Shown in pieces: positions 15,981 to 24,762 of a DNA stretch of 64,000 bases (position 1 is its first letter; each line of letters starts with the position of its first letter). This DNA is from Tamlana carrageenivorans. Lineage in GTDB: Bacteria; Bacteroidota; Bacteroidia; Flavobacteriales; Flavobacteriaceae. The notes under the pieces are model-generated. The model was not told the origin of the DNA. It saw only the letters and a list, made by a program, of their open reading frames with translations, and ran no database searches. The translations under genes and the position numbers were made by a program. The stretch is taken from positions 1,984,001 through 2,048,000 of the forward strand of contig NZ_CP025938.1 in the NCBI RefSeq assembly GCF_002893765.1, in the 5' to 3' direction.

Positions 15981-16367
15981 CTATTCGTTTCCTATTTTTA
16001 CAACTTCGTTATTTTCTTTTGGGTTAGGGGCTACTTTAAGTATTTCTACTATGTCAACCTTATTTTCCCAAAGTATAACGTCGTCTTTTTGATCTGTAAC
16101 TTTTCCTTTAATCTCCACTAAAACCATATCGGTTGGTTCTGTTTTGATTTTATCTGCTTGGCTATTGAGTTCCTCTAATTTTTTCGAGCCTAATACGCCA
16201 TAAATTTGGTGGTTTGTTTGGATAACTCCGACGCCGTCAAAATACACAAATTCACCTTTTATTGTTGTGAGTTCGTCGTTGTTAAAAACGGTGTTTTCTG
16301 ATTTCGATTCGGTTTTACAGCTAAAAAAAGCTGTAAGAATTAATGTGATAAATAAAAATTTTTTCAT
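15981..16367 (-). CDS. Small lipoprotein within the suf operon (possible NlpE C-domain-like fold)
   Basis: 128 residues. The signal MKKFLFITLILTAFFSC has the lipobox FFSC with Cys17, so it is an envelope lipoprotein. The mature part (KGEFVYFDGVGVIQTNHQIYGV; TEPTDMVLVEIKGKV) has the order of strands seen in the C-terminal OB-like domain of NlpE. That similarity is from memory of the pattern and is tentative. It lies between sufB and sufC, 37 bases after sufB and four before sufC, so it is cotranscribed with a cytoplasmic Fe-S system although it is itself exported. Confidence 0.7.
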   Translation of the reverse strand: MKKFLFITLILTAFFSCKTESKSENTVFNNDELTTIKGEFVYFDGVGVIQTNHQIYGVLGSKKLEELNSQADKIKTEPTDMVLVEIKGKVTDQKDDVILWENKVDIVEILKVAPNPKENNEVVKIGNE

Positions 16368-16404
16368 TATAAATCGCTATAGATTCCTGGTTTCACCAGA
16401 ATTT

Positions 16405-17853
16405 TTATCCAACACTACCTTCTAAACTAATTTCTAATAATTTTTGTGCTTCAACAGCGAATTCCATTGGAAGTTTATTTAAAACCTCTTTACTAAATCC
16501 GTTTACAATTAAAGCAATGGCCTTTTCGGTATCGATACCACGTTGGTTACAGTAGAAAATTTGATCTTCACCAATTTTACTTGTTGTAGCTTCGTGTTCG
16601 ATTTTAGCCGTTTTATTTTTAGCTTCTATATATGGGAACGTGTGTGCACCACATTCGTTACCCATAAGTAAACTATCACATTGTGAAAAGTTACGGGCGT
16701 TTTCTGCTCTAGAATTAATTTGCACTAATCCACGGTAACTGTTTTGTGATTTTCCTGCCGAAATTCCTTTGGAAATAATGGTTGATTTGGTGTTTTTTCC
16801 CAAATGAATCATTTTAGTTCCTGTATCGGCTTGTTGGTAATTGTTGGTTACGGCAATAGAATAAAATTCACCTACCGAGTTATCACCTTTTAAAATACAA
16901 GATGGGTATTTCCACGTTACAGCCGACCCTGTTTCTACTTGTGTCCATGAAATTTTTGCGTTTTTCTCACATAAACCACGTTTGGTTACGAAGTTGTAAA
17001 CACCACCTTTACCTTCGGCATTTCCTGGGAACCAGTTTTGTACGGTGGAGTATTTAATTTCTGCATCGTCTAAAGCAATAAGCTCCACAACGGCGGCGTG
17101 TAATTGATTTTCATCTCTACTTGGAGCGGTACAACCTTCTAGGTAACTTACGTAACTTCCTTCATCAGCAATAACCAGCGTACGCTCAAATTGTCCGGTA
17201 CCTGCTTGGTTAATTCTGAAATATGTTGATAATTCCATAGGACATTTTACGCCTTTTGGAATGTAACAGAATGAACCATCACTAAATACGGCCGAGTTTA
17301 AAGCGGCATAGAAATTATCTTTTTGAGGCACTACAGTCCCTAAATATTTTTTCACTAATTCTGGATGCTCTTTAATAGCCTCAGAAATACTCATAAAAAT
17401 AATACCCTTTTCGCCTAAAGTTTTCTTGAATGTTGTAGCAACAGAAACAGAATCGACAACCACATCCATGGCTACACCTGCTAATTTCTTTTGCTCATCA
17501 AGAGAAATACCTAGCTTTTCGAAAGTCGCTAATAATTCTGGATCTACTTCATCAATGCTATCGTACTTAGGCTTGCTGTTTGGGGCAGAATAATATGAAA
17601 TCCCTTGAAAATCTGGTTTTGTATAATGTACGTTTGCCCATTCTGGCTCTGTCATTTCTTTCCAAACTCTAAAAGCTTCAAGTCTCCAATCGGTCATCCA
17701 TTGTGGCTCCTCTTTCTTTTTAGAAATAGCGCGTACAATATCTTCGTTTAACCCATTAGGAAACGTATCAGACTCAATATCTGTATAAAATCCGTATTCG
17801 TATTCTTTGGTTTTTAGCTCCTCGCGTAAATCATCCTCGGTATACTTGCTCAT
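16405..17853 (-). CDS. sufB: Fe-S cluster assembly protein SufB
   Basis: 482 residues, typical length. Family blocks include [76 protein letters not shown] and the C-terminal [22 protein letters not shown]. The latter two hold the Cys and Glu residues linked to cluster assembly. SufB is the cluster-bearing part of the SufBC2D scaffold in the cytoplasm. The start at 17853 ([22 protein letters not shown]) matches homologues. It lies downstream of sufA, from which it is now separated by a decayed gene. Confidence 0.97.
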   Translation of the reverse strand: MSKYTEDDLREELKTKEYEYGFYTDIESDTFPNGLNEDIVRAISKKKEEPQWMTDWRLEAFRVWKEMTEPEWANVHYTKPDFQGISYYSAPNSKPKYDSIDEVDPELLATFEKLGISLDEQKKLAGVAMDVVVDSVSVATTFKKTLGEKGIIFMSISEAIKEHPELVKKYLGTVVPQKDNFYAALNSAVFSDGSFCYIPKGVKCPMELSTYFRINQAGTGQFERTLVIADEGSYVSYLEGCTAPSRDENQLHAAVVELIALDDAEIKYSTVQNWFPGNAEGKGGVYNFVTKRGLCEKNAKISWTQVETGSAVTWKYPSCILKGDNSVGEFYSIAVTNNYQQADTGTKMIHLGKNTKSTIISKGISAGKSQNSYRGLVQINSRAENARNFSQCDSLLMGNECGAHTFPYIEAKNKTAKIEHEATTSKIGEDQIFYCNQRGIDTEKAIALIVNGFSKEVLNKLPMEFAVEAQKLLEISLEGSVG

Positions 17854-17902
17854 ATATCTTTGTAATATAGTTTGTAAAGTTTAAAGTTTAAAGTTATAAA
17901 GT

Positions 17903-18175
17903 TTAGTTTAGGTATTTTATTAACCCACTTAACAGTTTTGAAACTTCGTTTACTTTTAACTTTAATTTTTCAAATTGTTCAATTGTGATATAGCTTAAAT
18001 CAAAACTTAATTAGCATGGTGAACGAAATTCTCCAGTTAGTGTTTTGATGCACTATAATATGAATGAACGTTTTTGTTGTTTCTTTTCAACGCCTTCGGT
18101 TGTTTTGGAAGAAATTGAAATGTTTGGTCTTTTTATTTGATCTCTTCTTCTAAAATCTTTAGAAAAAGAGGTGTT
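17903..18175 (-). pseudogene. Decayed four-helix-bundle gene between sufA and sufB
   Basis: Reading the minus strand, about 35 residues in one frame (LSYITIEQFEKLKLKVNEVSKLLSGLIKYLN-stop, ending at 17903) form a normal C-terminus of this family. Further upstream SKDFRRRDQIK (near 18150-18175), then, in shifted frames, IAEGFE-like, YYSASK and TGEFRS pieces follow in the family's order. At least two frameshifts and several stops break it. Direct (A)AGTTTAAAG copies lie downstream at 17878-17903. It is a second, older relative of the copy at 14844-15191. Confidence 0.75.
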
Positions 18176-18195
18176 ATTAATGCTTAATTTTAAAA

Positions 18196-18525
18196 TTACA
18201 GTGAAAAAGATTCGCCACAACCACAAGTACGGTTAGCGTTAGGGTTGTTAAAAACAAATCCTGTTCCGTTTAATCCACCCGAATATTCTAAGGTGGTGCC
18301 AATTAAATATAAAAAGCTTTTTTTATCAACAATAATTTTAATGTCATTGTCTTCAAAAACTTTATCGTCGTCCTGTTGTTCTTTGTCAAATTTTAAATCG
18401 TAGGACAAACCAGAACAACCACCGCTTTTTACACCAACACGCACATAATCTGTTGAGGGATTATAACCATCTTCGGTCATAAGCTCAATCACTTTCTTTT
18501 TAGCAGTTTCAGAAACTTTTATCAT
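18196..18525 (-). CDS. sufA: Fe-S cluster assembly A-type carrier (SufA/IscA/HesB family)
   Basis: 109 residues with the three A-type cysteines: C37 in KSGGCSGLSYDL, and C101 and C103 in RTCGCGESFSL. A-type proteins carry nascent Fe-S clusters or iron to targets in the cytoplasm. It is the first gene of the suf operon, preceded by a -7 box at 18647-18654. The symbol reflects operon context; sequence alone cannot separate SufA, IscA and ErpA. Confidence 0.9.
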   Translation of the reverse strand: MIKVSETAKKKVIELMTEDGYNPSTDYVRVGVKSGGCSGLSYDLKFDKEQQDDDKVFEDNDIKIIVDKKSFLYLIGTTLEYSGGLNGTGFVFNNPNANRTCGCGESFSL

Positions 18526-18646
18526 AATTATTTTTCGATTTTATTATATAACCAGTTGAGTTATAAATGCGATCTTATTTTCTTTAAAATCAGTTAGTTA
18601 AAAAACTAATTTCGCTTTTGTTTAGATAGATTCTAAAGACAGATTG

Positions 18647-18654
18647 CAAATATA
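18647..18654 (-). promoter_or_regulatory. -7 promoter box of the suf operon
   Basis: The minus strand reads TATATTTG, a perfect -7 match, about 120 bases before the sufA start. No TTG is found at the expected -33 spacing. The gap to the peroxidase gene shows no other clear signal. Confidence 0.55.
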
Positions 18655-18722
18655 CAATATAAGTCATGCATTACCATATAACCTAACATTATATTAGTTT
18701 ATAGTTTTATAAATTTTTATTA

Positions 18723-19787
18723 TTATTCGTTAAGAGCCGAATTATTAACAAATTCATAATCAGATAAGGAAAGTAGAAATTTTTTTAAATCGGCTTTGTC
18801 TTTATCCGATAAATTTACACCGCCATTGGCTACTTTTTTCATGAGGGGGTCTATGGTCGCTGAATGTTTTAAGCCTTCGCTATAGTGGTTAATAACGTCT
18901 TCCAGAGTAAGGAAGCGTCCGTCGTGCATATAGGGCGCTGTGAATGCTAGGTTTCTAAGAGAAGGGGTTTTAAATTTGCTATTATCGGCAGGATCCCCAG
19001 TTATGGCGCCTAATCCTAAATCTGTAAATTTTTCATCTAAGCCGTTGTTGTGGAAAGCATTGTCTGTCCATAACGGATTTTTGTCGCTGCCGTGGCAATG
19101 AAAGCAATCGCCTCGGTTTTCATCCATAAAAACATCAAAACCGTTGCGTTCTTCTGGGGTTAATTGGGCTTCACCAAGCAAATATTTGTCAAATTTTGAA
19201 TTCGCAGAAATTAGGCTGCGTTCAAATTGGGCTATGGCTTTTGTAACCAAGACCGAATCAATTTTTGAAGTTCCAAAGGCTTTCTCAAACAGCTCTGGGT
19301 ATTCGTCGTGTTGCTGCAAATGCTGTTCAACGGTTTGCCAGGTGTTTTGCATCTCCAAGGGATCTGTAACAGGAGCAAATGCTTGGTGTTCTAAGCTAAA
19401 CGTTTTGCCATCCCAGAAAAAAAGCTCGTCGTAATTCCAGGCTAAATTAAAAAGAGGCATAGCATTTCTGTCACCTAAAGTTGCGTTAACACCCGAGCTG
19501 AAGCGCTCTGCATCTGAAAATGCCAGTGTTGGCGCATGGCAATTGGCACAGGCTAAACTATTGTCTACCGATAAAATAGGATCGAAAAAAAGCTTTTTAC
19601 CAAGTGCAATGCCTTCTACCGTTTGGGGATTGTTTGGTGGTATGACAGGTGATAAAATAAGCGATTCAAATAAAGGTGGAATGTTTAAAGGACTAGGAGT
19701 AGGGGTATAGCTGGCTTCATTTTCTTTAGAGCAAGCTGTGCTTATGAAAATGATAAGGGTAAAAAGGTATGTGGGCCATTTTTTCAA
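18723..19787 (-). CDS. Di-haem cytochrome c peroxidase / MbnH-MauG-type lipoprotein
   Basis: 354 residues. The signal ends at Cys19 (FISTAC), suggesting a lipoprotein. Two c-type haem sites are visible: CANCH at 80-84 and CFHCH at 228-232. FFWDGKTFSLEHQA and PSLRNLAFTAPYMHDGRF are conserved CCP/MauG blocks, the latter with a likely Met ligand. Classical members reduce H2O2 with cytochrome c electrons; MauG and MbnH instead oxidise Trp on partner proteins. It starts four bases after the MbnP-family gene, which favours the MbnH-like role. Sequence alone does not decide between peroxidase and Trp-oxidase activity. Confidence 0.9.
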   Translation of the reverse strand: MKKWPTYLFTLIIFISTACSKENEASYTPTPSPLNIPPLFESLILSPVIPPNNPQTVEGIALGKKLFFDPILSVDNSLACANCHAPTLAFSDAERFSSGVNATLGDRNAMPLFNLAWNYDELFFWDGKTFSLEHQAFAPVTDPLEMQNTWQTVEQHLQQHDEYPELFEKAFGTSKIDSVLVTKAIAQFERSLISANSKFDKYLLGEAQLTPEERNGFDVFMDENRGDCFHCHGSDKNPLWTDNAFHNNGLDEKFTDLGLGAITGDPADNSKFKTPSLRNLAFTAPYMHDGRFLTLEDVINHYSEGLKHSATIDPLMKKVANGGVNLSDKDKADLKKFLLSLSDYEFVNNSALNE

Positions 19788-19790
19788 AGT

Positions 19791-20561
19791 TTAAATCGGA
19801 TTTACAGATTCTAAACTGAATACGTTTTGACGGTTTTGATACATCATAATTTGAGCGTCAAAGTTAGGCATTAGCCTATTGTTTAGTTGGTTTAAATCCC
19901 AGGTGTTTGGGTTTTTAAACCATTCGGAAATATTCATATTAATGTTAAAATTTGTGCTCTGAATCAGGTTAATAGCTCCTATATCAACAGTAAAAAAGGT
20001 GTCTTCAAAAACCAATGGCGATTGGGTGTTGTTCACCGCTCTTATGTAGTGATACGCATAGCCAGTTTCAGTGTTGGTTGCATCTATAAACTTGCCTTCT
20101 AGTTGCATAAAATGATAGCCGCCACCAAGCATTTCTGGAACGTTCCATGATGCCGAATTCAAATCGGTGTAATTCATGTAATTGTCTTCATTATTAAAAC
20201 CAAAAGTGAAATATACATGGCTGTATTCTCCTGGTGGTATGGTGTTATTTGGGGTGAGTGATAGAGTGTTTTCTTGAGAGAGATCGACAAGGAAATAGTC
20301 GTCAAAAGTAAAATATTCGCCATTTGGTTTTTCAAAAGTAATCCTAGAAATGAGGTAGCGTAATTTTGAAATACTAAGCAGTTCACCATGTGCATTGGTG
20401 AATTCTAAGCTGTTAAAATCGGAAGCTGTTACATGTGTGTCGTCCCATGAATGGTTAAAATTGAATGTGACTGAAGTCGGAAAAACGTCATCGTCCAAAT
20501 CTTTGTGGCATGAGCACAGGATCATACATAAGAGGCAAGTTGTAGCAAGTGTTTTATTCAT
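19791..20561 (-). CDS. MbnP-family lipoprotein
   Basis: 256 residues. A signal with CSC at 16-18 (MILCSCHKD) suggests lipid attachment. The fold pattern VTFNFNHSWDDTHV, ISKLRYLISRITFEKPNGE, IPPGEYSHVYFTFGFNNEDN and GYHFMQLEGKF matches the MbnP family, common in Bacteroidota next to di-haem peroxidases. In the methanotroph MbnP, a Trp converted to kynurenine by MbnH helps bind copper. Trp residues are present (SHSW-like at residue ~37, SASWNVPEM, SEWFKNPNTWDL), but I cannot say which would be modified. It is tightly coupled to the peroxidase gene and one base from the propeller gene. Confidence 0.8.
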   Translation of the reverse strand: MNKTLATTCLLCMILCSCHKDLDDDVFPTSVTFNFNHSWDDTHVTASDFNSLEFTNAHGELLSISKLRYLISRITFEKPNGEYFTFDDYFLVDLSQENTLSLTPNNTIPPGEYSHVYFTFGFNNEDNYMNYTDLNSASWNVPEMLGGGYHFMQLEGKFIDATNTETGYAYHYIRAVNNTQSPLVFEDTFFTVDIGAINLIQSTNFNINMNISEWFKNPNTWDLNQLNNRLMPNFDAQIMMYQNRQNVFSLESVNPI

Positions 20562-20562
20562 G

Positions 20563-21903
20563 TTATTGTTTTAGCTTGAAAAGTAGTAAATCTGAAAACC
20601 CTTTGTTTGAAGGGATGTCTTCGTTGGAACTGTTCGATTCTCCAACAGCGATAATGTTATTGTTATTAAGTATGATGGCATCAAAAGCTAAATCAATAGC
20701 GCTTCCTCCAATAGTTTTTTCCCAAATCAAGTTTCCTGAAGCATCGATTTTTATAATCCATGCATCATTTTGGCCTTTGTTTTCCGATACATCGCCATCT
20801 ATACTTCTTGAGTTTCCTGAAATAAGAAAGCCTTGGTCTTGCGTTTTAGAAATTGATCGACCCGAATCGAAACTTGTTCCGCCATAAGTTTTTTCCCAAA
20901 TGAGTGTGCCGTCTGGCGATATTTTAATTACCCATAAATCGGCCGCACCATGATTATAAGTAACGTCTAAATCGTCACTTCTAGTATCCCCTACAATCAT
21001 ATAATCACCATCGTGAGTTGCTGTAATAGCAAAGGCTTCATCGATACCAGAGCCTCCAAAAGATTTTTCCCAAACTAAAGTACCAGTGGCGTTTATTTTT
21101 ACCACCCAAAAATCGTAAGACCCTTTGTTGTTGGTTATGTCTACATCATCACTGTCGGAGGATCCTATAATAAGATAGCCAAGATCTTCGGTTTGAATCA
21201 CATCGTAAGGCGTATCGGTAAATGTACCGCCATAATAATGACTCCATTGTTTTTCTCCTAAGGGATTTAGTTTTATCGCCCAATAATCGCCTCCTGCATG
21301 TAATTTTGAAAAAGCAAATTTGCTAATGCCTTCACCGCCTGAAGCTGTAACGTCTAGGTCACCAATAAGGAGGTAGCCGTCATCTGCTGTTTGAATCACT
21401 TTTCTGCCGTTATCGGAACCTGCAAAGCCGTAAGATTTTTCCCAAAGGATATCGCCAGCTGTATTAAGTTTTGTCATCCAGAAATTTGTAGCGCTGTTAT
21501 TTTCCGAGACATCGCGATCGCTACTTTGACTATAACCAAAAATAGCATAGCCGCCATCTGATGTTAGAATGCAGCTTGTACCTCTGTCATCAAGGCTGCC
21601 GCCGTATGATTTTTGCCACTCTAGCACATCATTTTGATTAAATTTTAGAAGCCAATAGTCAAACGAATCGTCGGGCTTATTGGTAATATCGAGATCGTTG
21701 CTTTGGGTATGCCCAAAAACGGCATAGCCGCCATCGTTGGTTTTAATGATAGATTTTCCACTGTCATTTAAGGTGCCGCCAAAAGTTTTTACAAAGTCAA
21801 TATCTCCAGGATTGTAGTCTGGCTTTTCTTGCGAGTCGTGGTTATTAGAGCAGCTTGATGCGTAGAAGCAAACTAGAGCAATGAAAAGTTTTAAATAACG
21901 CAT
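20563..21903 (-). CDS. Beta-propeller-like repeat lipoprotein
   Basis: 446 residues. The signal MRYLKLFIALVCFYASSC has its lipobox Cys at residue 18. Seven or so repeats of about 55 residues follow, each with the form (W.KSYGG) - D - (TSDGGYAIFGYSQS.D.D) - (DYWLLKLN..G). The pattern points to a surface or periplasmic beta-propeller of unknown ligand. It starts nine bases after the LVIVD-repeat gene ends and runs on to the MbnP gene, so the four genes form one transcript. A structural or binding role in the same envelope process is inference. Confidence 0.75.
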   Translation of the reverse strand: MRYLKLFIALVCFYASSCSNNHDSQEKPDYNPGDIDFVKTFGGTLNDSGKSIIKTNDGGYAVFGHTQSNDLDITNKPDDSFDYWLLKFNQNDVLEWQKSYGGSLDDRGTSCILTSDGGYAIFGYSQSSDRDVSENNSATNFWMTKLNTAGDILWEKSYGFAGSDNGRKVIQTADDGYLLIGDLDVTASGGEGISKFAFSKLHAGGDYWAIKLNPLGEKQWSHYYGGTFTDTPYDVIQTEDLGYLIIGSSDSDDVDITNNKGSYDFWVVKINATGTLVWEKSFGGSGIDEAFAITATHDGDYMIVGDTRSDDLDVTYNHGAADLWVIKISPDGTLIWEKTYGGTSFDSGRSISKTQDQGFLISGNSRSIDGDVSENKGQNDAWIIKIDASGNLIWEKTIGGSAIDLAFDAIILNNNNIIAVGESNSSNEDIPSNKGFSDLLLFKLKQ

Positions 21904-21911
21904 AGGTTAAA

Positions 21912-23267
21912 TTACAGGTCTTTTTTTCTTATCACAAACAAGCCGCGGTTAATGTCGCTTACAATAATATTACCACTAGGAAAAAATGGATATACACTCC
22001 AAGCCCCGTTAAAACTGGTATTGTCGTTTTCTGGATAAGTATCGAAATAGCCAGTTTCCGAAATGGTTTTGCTTTCAATATTAGAAATGTTGATTTCACG
22101 AAAACCAGCTGTATAGCTTGCTTGGTAATAAACATTTTCTTTAACATAACCATTGTGGTCTATAGCCGCTGTTGGGCCTAAGTAGTCCATGTGGTATTTA
22201 GGGGCTTCCAAGTTGGTGAAATTGAAAATAATGGTTCTGGTTTGGTTACCAATGTTAACCTCATCCAATTCATCTCCTAGAATAAAATAAGTCATATCTT
22301 CAGTAAACCAACCTTGATGGGTGTAGCCCACGTTATTGTAAGTTATGGATGATATTTTTGTTGGGTTAGATTTGTTTGTAACATCAACAATAACGACTTC
22401 ATTTTCATTACTACCAATAAGGATTTCTCTATTAGTATACCGCGTATCAGGACCATTATAGGTTACCACTTGAGCATCATGTGCATAGCCAGGAAAACCG
22501 CCAGCATCGGAAGGGTTAATAGGATCTTGAATGTTTATGAATAGTGGTCCTCCAGCATAAATACCCGATCTCGTTGTGCCAACGGCATAGGCAAAACCAG
22601 AATCTTTGTTAATAACCATATTGTGAGCGCTACCAAAACCTGTGTAACGGCTATCGGCAGCAAATGTTTCTGGAGGATTGTTTACATTTCTAAGTCTGGT
22701 AAGATCGAAAATTTGCATGCCATGATCGTTAGCATTATCGGCCAAGATATAGGCATAGTTGTTATAAACTTTTACATCGCGCCATGAACTATTAATGGTT
22801 GCTGTAGGGAGTTTGCCAAGTAAAATAGGAGCGTTTGGTATGTTAATGTCTACAAAAGCAACCCCACTAGATGCGCAAAATAAGGCGTATTCTTTTTGAG
22901 TTGTTGGGTCGGTCCATCCCCAACAGTCTGTTCCCGAAGCGCCAACTTCAGCGAGTATTTCAATAGGGATATGAGCCATTAAATTGTAGTCCTTGCAGGG
23001 GTAGATATTTGCAAAACCATCCTCGCAATAAGCTTGTGGTTCAAACGGATAATCGGTGTCGCAAACATCACCAATACCATCGTTGTCGCTATCTTCTTGA
23101 TCTGGATTTGCAGTTTCCGGACAGTTGTCGTTTGCATCTTCAATGCCGTCGCTATCACTGTCTGTGATTTCTGTCGAATCATCAATGGGTTCTGTTTTAC
23201 AGGAATATGCTGTTACGAGAAATAGGAGAGTAAAAACGAAGCTGAGGTGTTTTAAGAATATTTTCAA
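21912..23267 (-). CDS. LVIVD-repeat, choice-of-anchor B family lipoprotein with TSP3 repeats
   Basis: About 451 residues from the TTG at 23267 (LKIFLKHLSFVFTLLFLVTAYSC). The in-frame start at 23372 would run into thiL and lacks a signal, so it is rejected. The lipobox Cys in TAYSC is followed by a thrombospondin type-3 calcium-binding stretch (DSDSDGIEDANDNCPETANP...DSDNDGIGDVCD). A beta-propeller-like domain follows with repeated AYVA/VFVDI-type strands (GVAFVDINIPNAPILLG; EVVIVDVTNKSNPTKI). This matches the choice-of-anchor B family. Ligand unknown. First gene of the four-gene envelope cluster. Confidence 0.8.
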   Translation of the reverse strand: MKIFLKHLSFVFTLLFLVTAYSCKTEPIDDSTEITDSDSDGIEDANDNCPETANPDQEDSDNDGIGDVCDTDYPFEPQAYCEDGFANIYPCKDYNLMAHIPIEILAEVGASGTDCWGWTDPTTQKEYALFCASSGVAFVDINIPNAPILLGKLPTATINSSWRDVKVYNNYAYILADNANDHGMQIFDLTRLRNVNNPPETFAADSRYTGFGSAHNMVINKDSGFAYAVGTTRSGIYAGGPLFINIQDPINPSDAGGFPGYAHDAQVVTYNGPDTRYTNREILIGSNENEVVIVDVTNKSNPTKISSITYNNVGYTHQGWFTEDMTYFILGDELDEVNIGNQTRTIIFNFTNLEAPKYHMDYLGPTAAIDHNGYVKENVYYQASYTAGFREINISNIESKTISETGYFDTYPENDNTSFNGAWSVYPFFPSGNIIVSDINRGLFVIRKKDL

Positions 23268-23322
23268 GATATTTTTATTAATTAACTTATTAGGGTTTGT
23301 TTTAGTATAAAGGTAGTAAAAA

Positions 23323-23330
23323 CAAAAATA
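23323..23330 (-). promoter_or_regulatory. -7 box for the LVIVD cluster
   Basis: The minus strand reads TATTTTTG, 55 bases before the TTG start at 23267. It is only six bases from the thiL -7 box on the other strand. Confidence 0.5.
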
Positions 23331-23336
23331 GCTTCT

Positions 23337-23344
23337 TATTTTTG
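23337..23344 (+). promoter_or_regulatory. -7 box for thiL
   Basis: TATTTTTG (TAnnTTTG) lies four bases before the thiL ATG at 23349, implying a nearly leaderless message. No TTG is present at the expected -33 spacing. Confidence 0.5.
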
Positions 23345-23348
23345 CAAT

Positions 23349-24395
23349 ATGATAGAAGATAAAAATCAACAACGGACGCCATTAAGTGCATTAGGTGAAT
23401 TTGGGTTAATAGAGCATTTAACTCAAAATTTCAAAATTAAGCAAACTTCCACAATAAAAGGCATAGGTGATGATGCTGCTGTTTTAAATTTTGATAATAA
23501 ACGTGTTGTGATAAGCACCGATTTATTGGTAGAAGGGGTGCATTTTGATTTAAGTTATGCCCCATTGAAGCATTTAGGTTACAAGTCGGTCGTTGTAAAT
23601 TTGTCTGATATTTATGCGATGAATGCCAAAGCGACTCAGATTACGGTCTCTATCGCGGTTTCCAACCGTTTTCCTTTGGAGGCTTTGGAAGCCTTATATG
23701 ACGGTATAGAAACTGCGGCTAATATTTATAATGTTGATGTTATTGGTGGTGATACTACTTCTTCGACTTCTGGATTGCTTATTTCTGTGACGGCTATTGG
23801 TGAGGTTGAAGCGGAACAGGAAGTTTATAGAAATGGCGCTAAGCCAAATGATTTGCTAGTAGTTTCGGGTGATTTAGGTGCGGCATATATGGGCTTGCAA
23901 GTACTTGAAAGAGAGAAGGAAGTGTATAAAGTGAATCCTAACAATCAGCCCGATTTAGAGCCCTATACTTATATTATAGAGAGGCAGTTAAAGCCTGAAG
24001 CTCGAAAAGATATTCCGAAATTATTGTTAGAATTGGACGTTAAGCCAACGGCTATGATCGATGTTAGTGATGGTTTGTCTTCAGAAATCATGCACATTTG
24101 TAAACAAAGTGATGTAGGCTGCGATTTATATGAAGAAAAAATTCCTTTAGATCCTCAAGTAATTTCTACCTGTGAGGAGTTCAATATCGATAGTACGACG
24201 GTGGCGTTAAATGGCGGCGAAGATTATGAGTTGTTGTTCACGATTGCTCAGGAAGACTACCCTAAAATTAAGGCCAATCCAAATTTAACAGTCATAGGTT
24301 ATATGAAGGAATCCAAAGAAGGCTTGCATCTAGTAACAAGGGCAGATACTCGAATTCCGATAAAATCACAAGGCTGGAAAAATTTTAATGAATAA
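23349..24395 (+). CDS. thiL: Thiamine-monophosphate kinase ThiL
   Basis: 348 residues. KGIGDDAAVLNF near residue 38, VISTDLLVEGVHFDL, VVNLSDIYAMNAKATQITVSIAV, DVIGGDTTSS and the C-terminal IDVSDGLSSEIMHIC and LNGGEDYELLFTI are the family's Mg-ATP and ThMP binding blocks. The enzyme phosphorylates thiamine monophosphate to thiamine diphosphate in the cytoplasm. It stands alone, divergent from the envelope cluster and convergent with the next gene. A short palindrome (AAACAAG/CTTGTTT, 24394-24426) spans its stop. Confidence 0.95.
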   Translation: MIEDKNQQRTPLSALGEFGLIEHLTQNFKIKQTSTIKGIGDDAAVLNFDNKRVVISTDLLVEGVHFDLSYAPLKHLGYKSVVVNLSDIYAMNAKATQITVSIAVSNRFPLEALEALYDGIETAANIYNVDVIGGDTTSSTSGLLISVTAIGEVEAEQEVYRNGAKPNDLLVVSGDLGAAYMGLQVLEREKEVYKVNPNNQPDLEPYTYIIERQLKPEARKDIPKLLLELDVKPTAMIDVSDGLSSEIMHICKQSDVGCDLYEEKIPLDPQVISTCEEFNIDSTTVALNGGEDYELLFTIAQEDYPKIKANPNLTVIGYMKESKEGLHLVTRADTRIPIKSQGWKNFNE

Positions 24396-24424
24396 ACAAG
24401 TGTTATGAGGAAAGCATTGCTTGT

Positions 24425-24700
24425 TTAAACTTGTTGATAAGCCGAGGAATTAATGACTTTTTCTTTTAAACGTTCTGTTTTAGATTGATAGATGCGTTCT
24501 AAAATGGCATTAATTTCTCTAAAAGTTGGCGTTAACTCGGTTAAATTTCCATTGCTATCTGTGGTTAATTCCTTTTTGCAATATTTGCAGCAGTATTCTT
24601 TAACATGAGACGTTACTTTTTTAGAAACCTGATATTCATGACCAAAAAGAGTGCAATACATTTTAGTAATTAACGCTAGTTTGTTTGACGTTATTTTCAT
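24425..24700 (-). CDS. Conserved small Cys-rich protein of unknown function
   Basis: 91 residues, no signal peptide. MYCTLFGHEYQVSKKVTSHVKEYCCKYCKKELTTDSNG contains CxLFGH and C-x2-C pairs (CCKYCKK), suggesting a small zinc-ribbon-like fold. The second half (LTPTFREINAILERIYQSKTERLKEK) is helical. I recognise this arrangement as common in flavobacteria but know no function. It overlaps a short palindrome at its stop, shared with thiL. The real start could also be Met14 (MYCTLFGH). Confidence 0.6.
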   Translation of the reverse strand: MKITSNKLALITKMYCTLFGHEYQVSKKVTSHVKEYCCKYCKKELTTDSNGNLTELTPTFREINAILERIYQSKTERLKEKVINSSAYQQV

Positions 24701-24762
24701 GGTTTTTTGGTTTGGGGTGCTTTAAATGTATAAAAGAAATCCAAACAAAACGACAAAGGGTG

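Noticed and set aside
23268..23372. Upstream start for the LVIVD protein at 23372
   Set aside because: It would overlap thiL and both -7 boxes and place 35 unconserved residues before a good lipoprotein signal.
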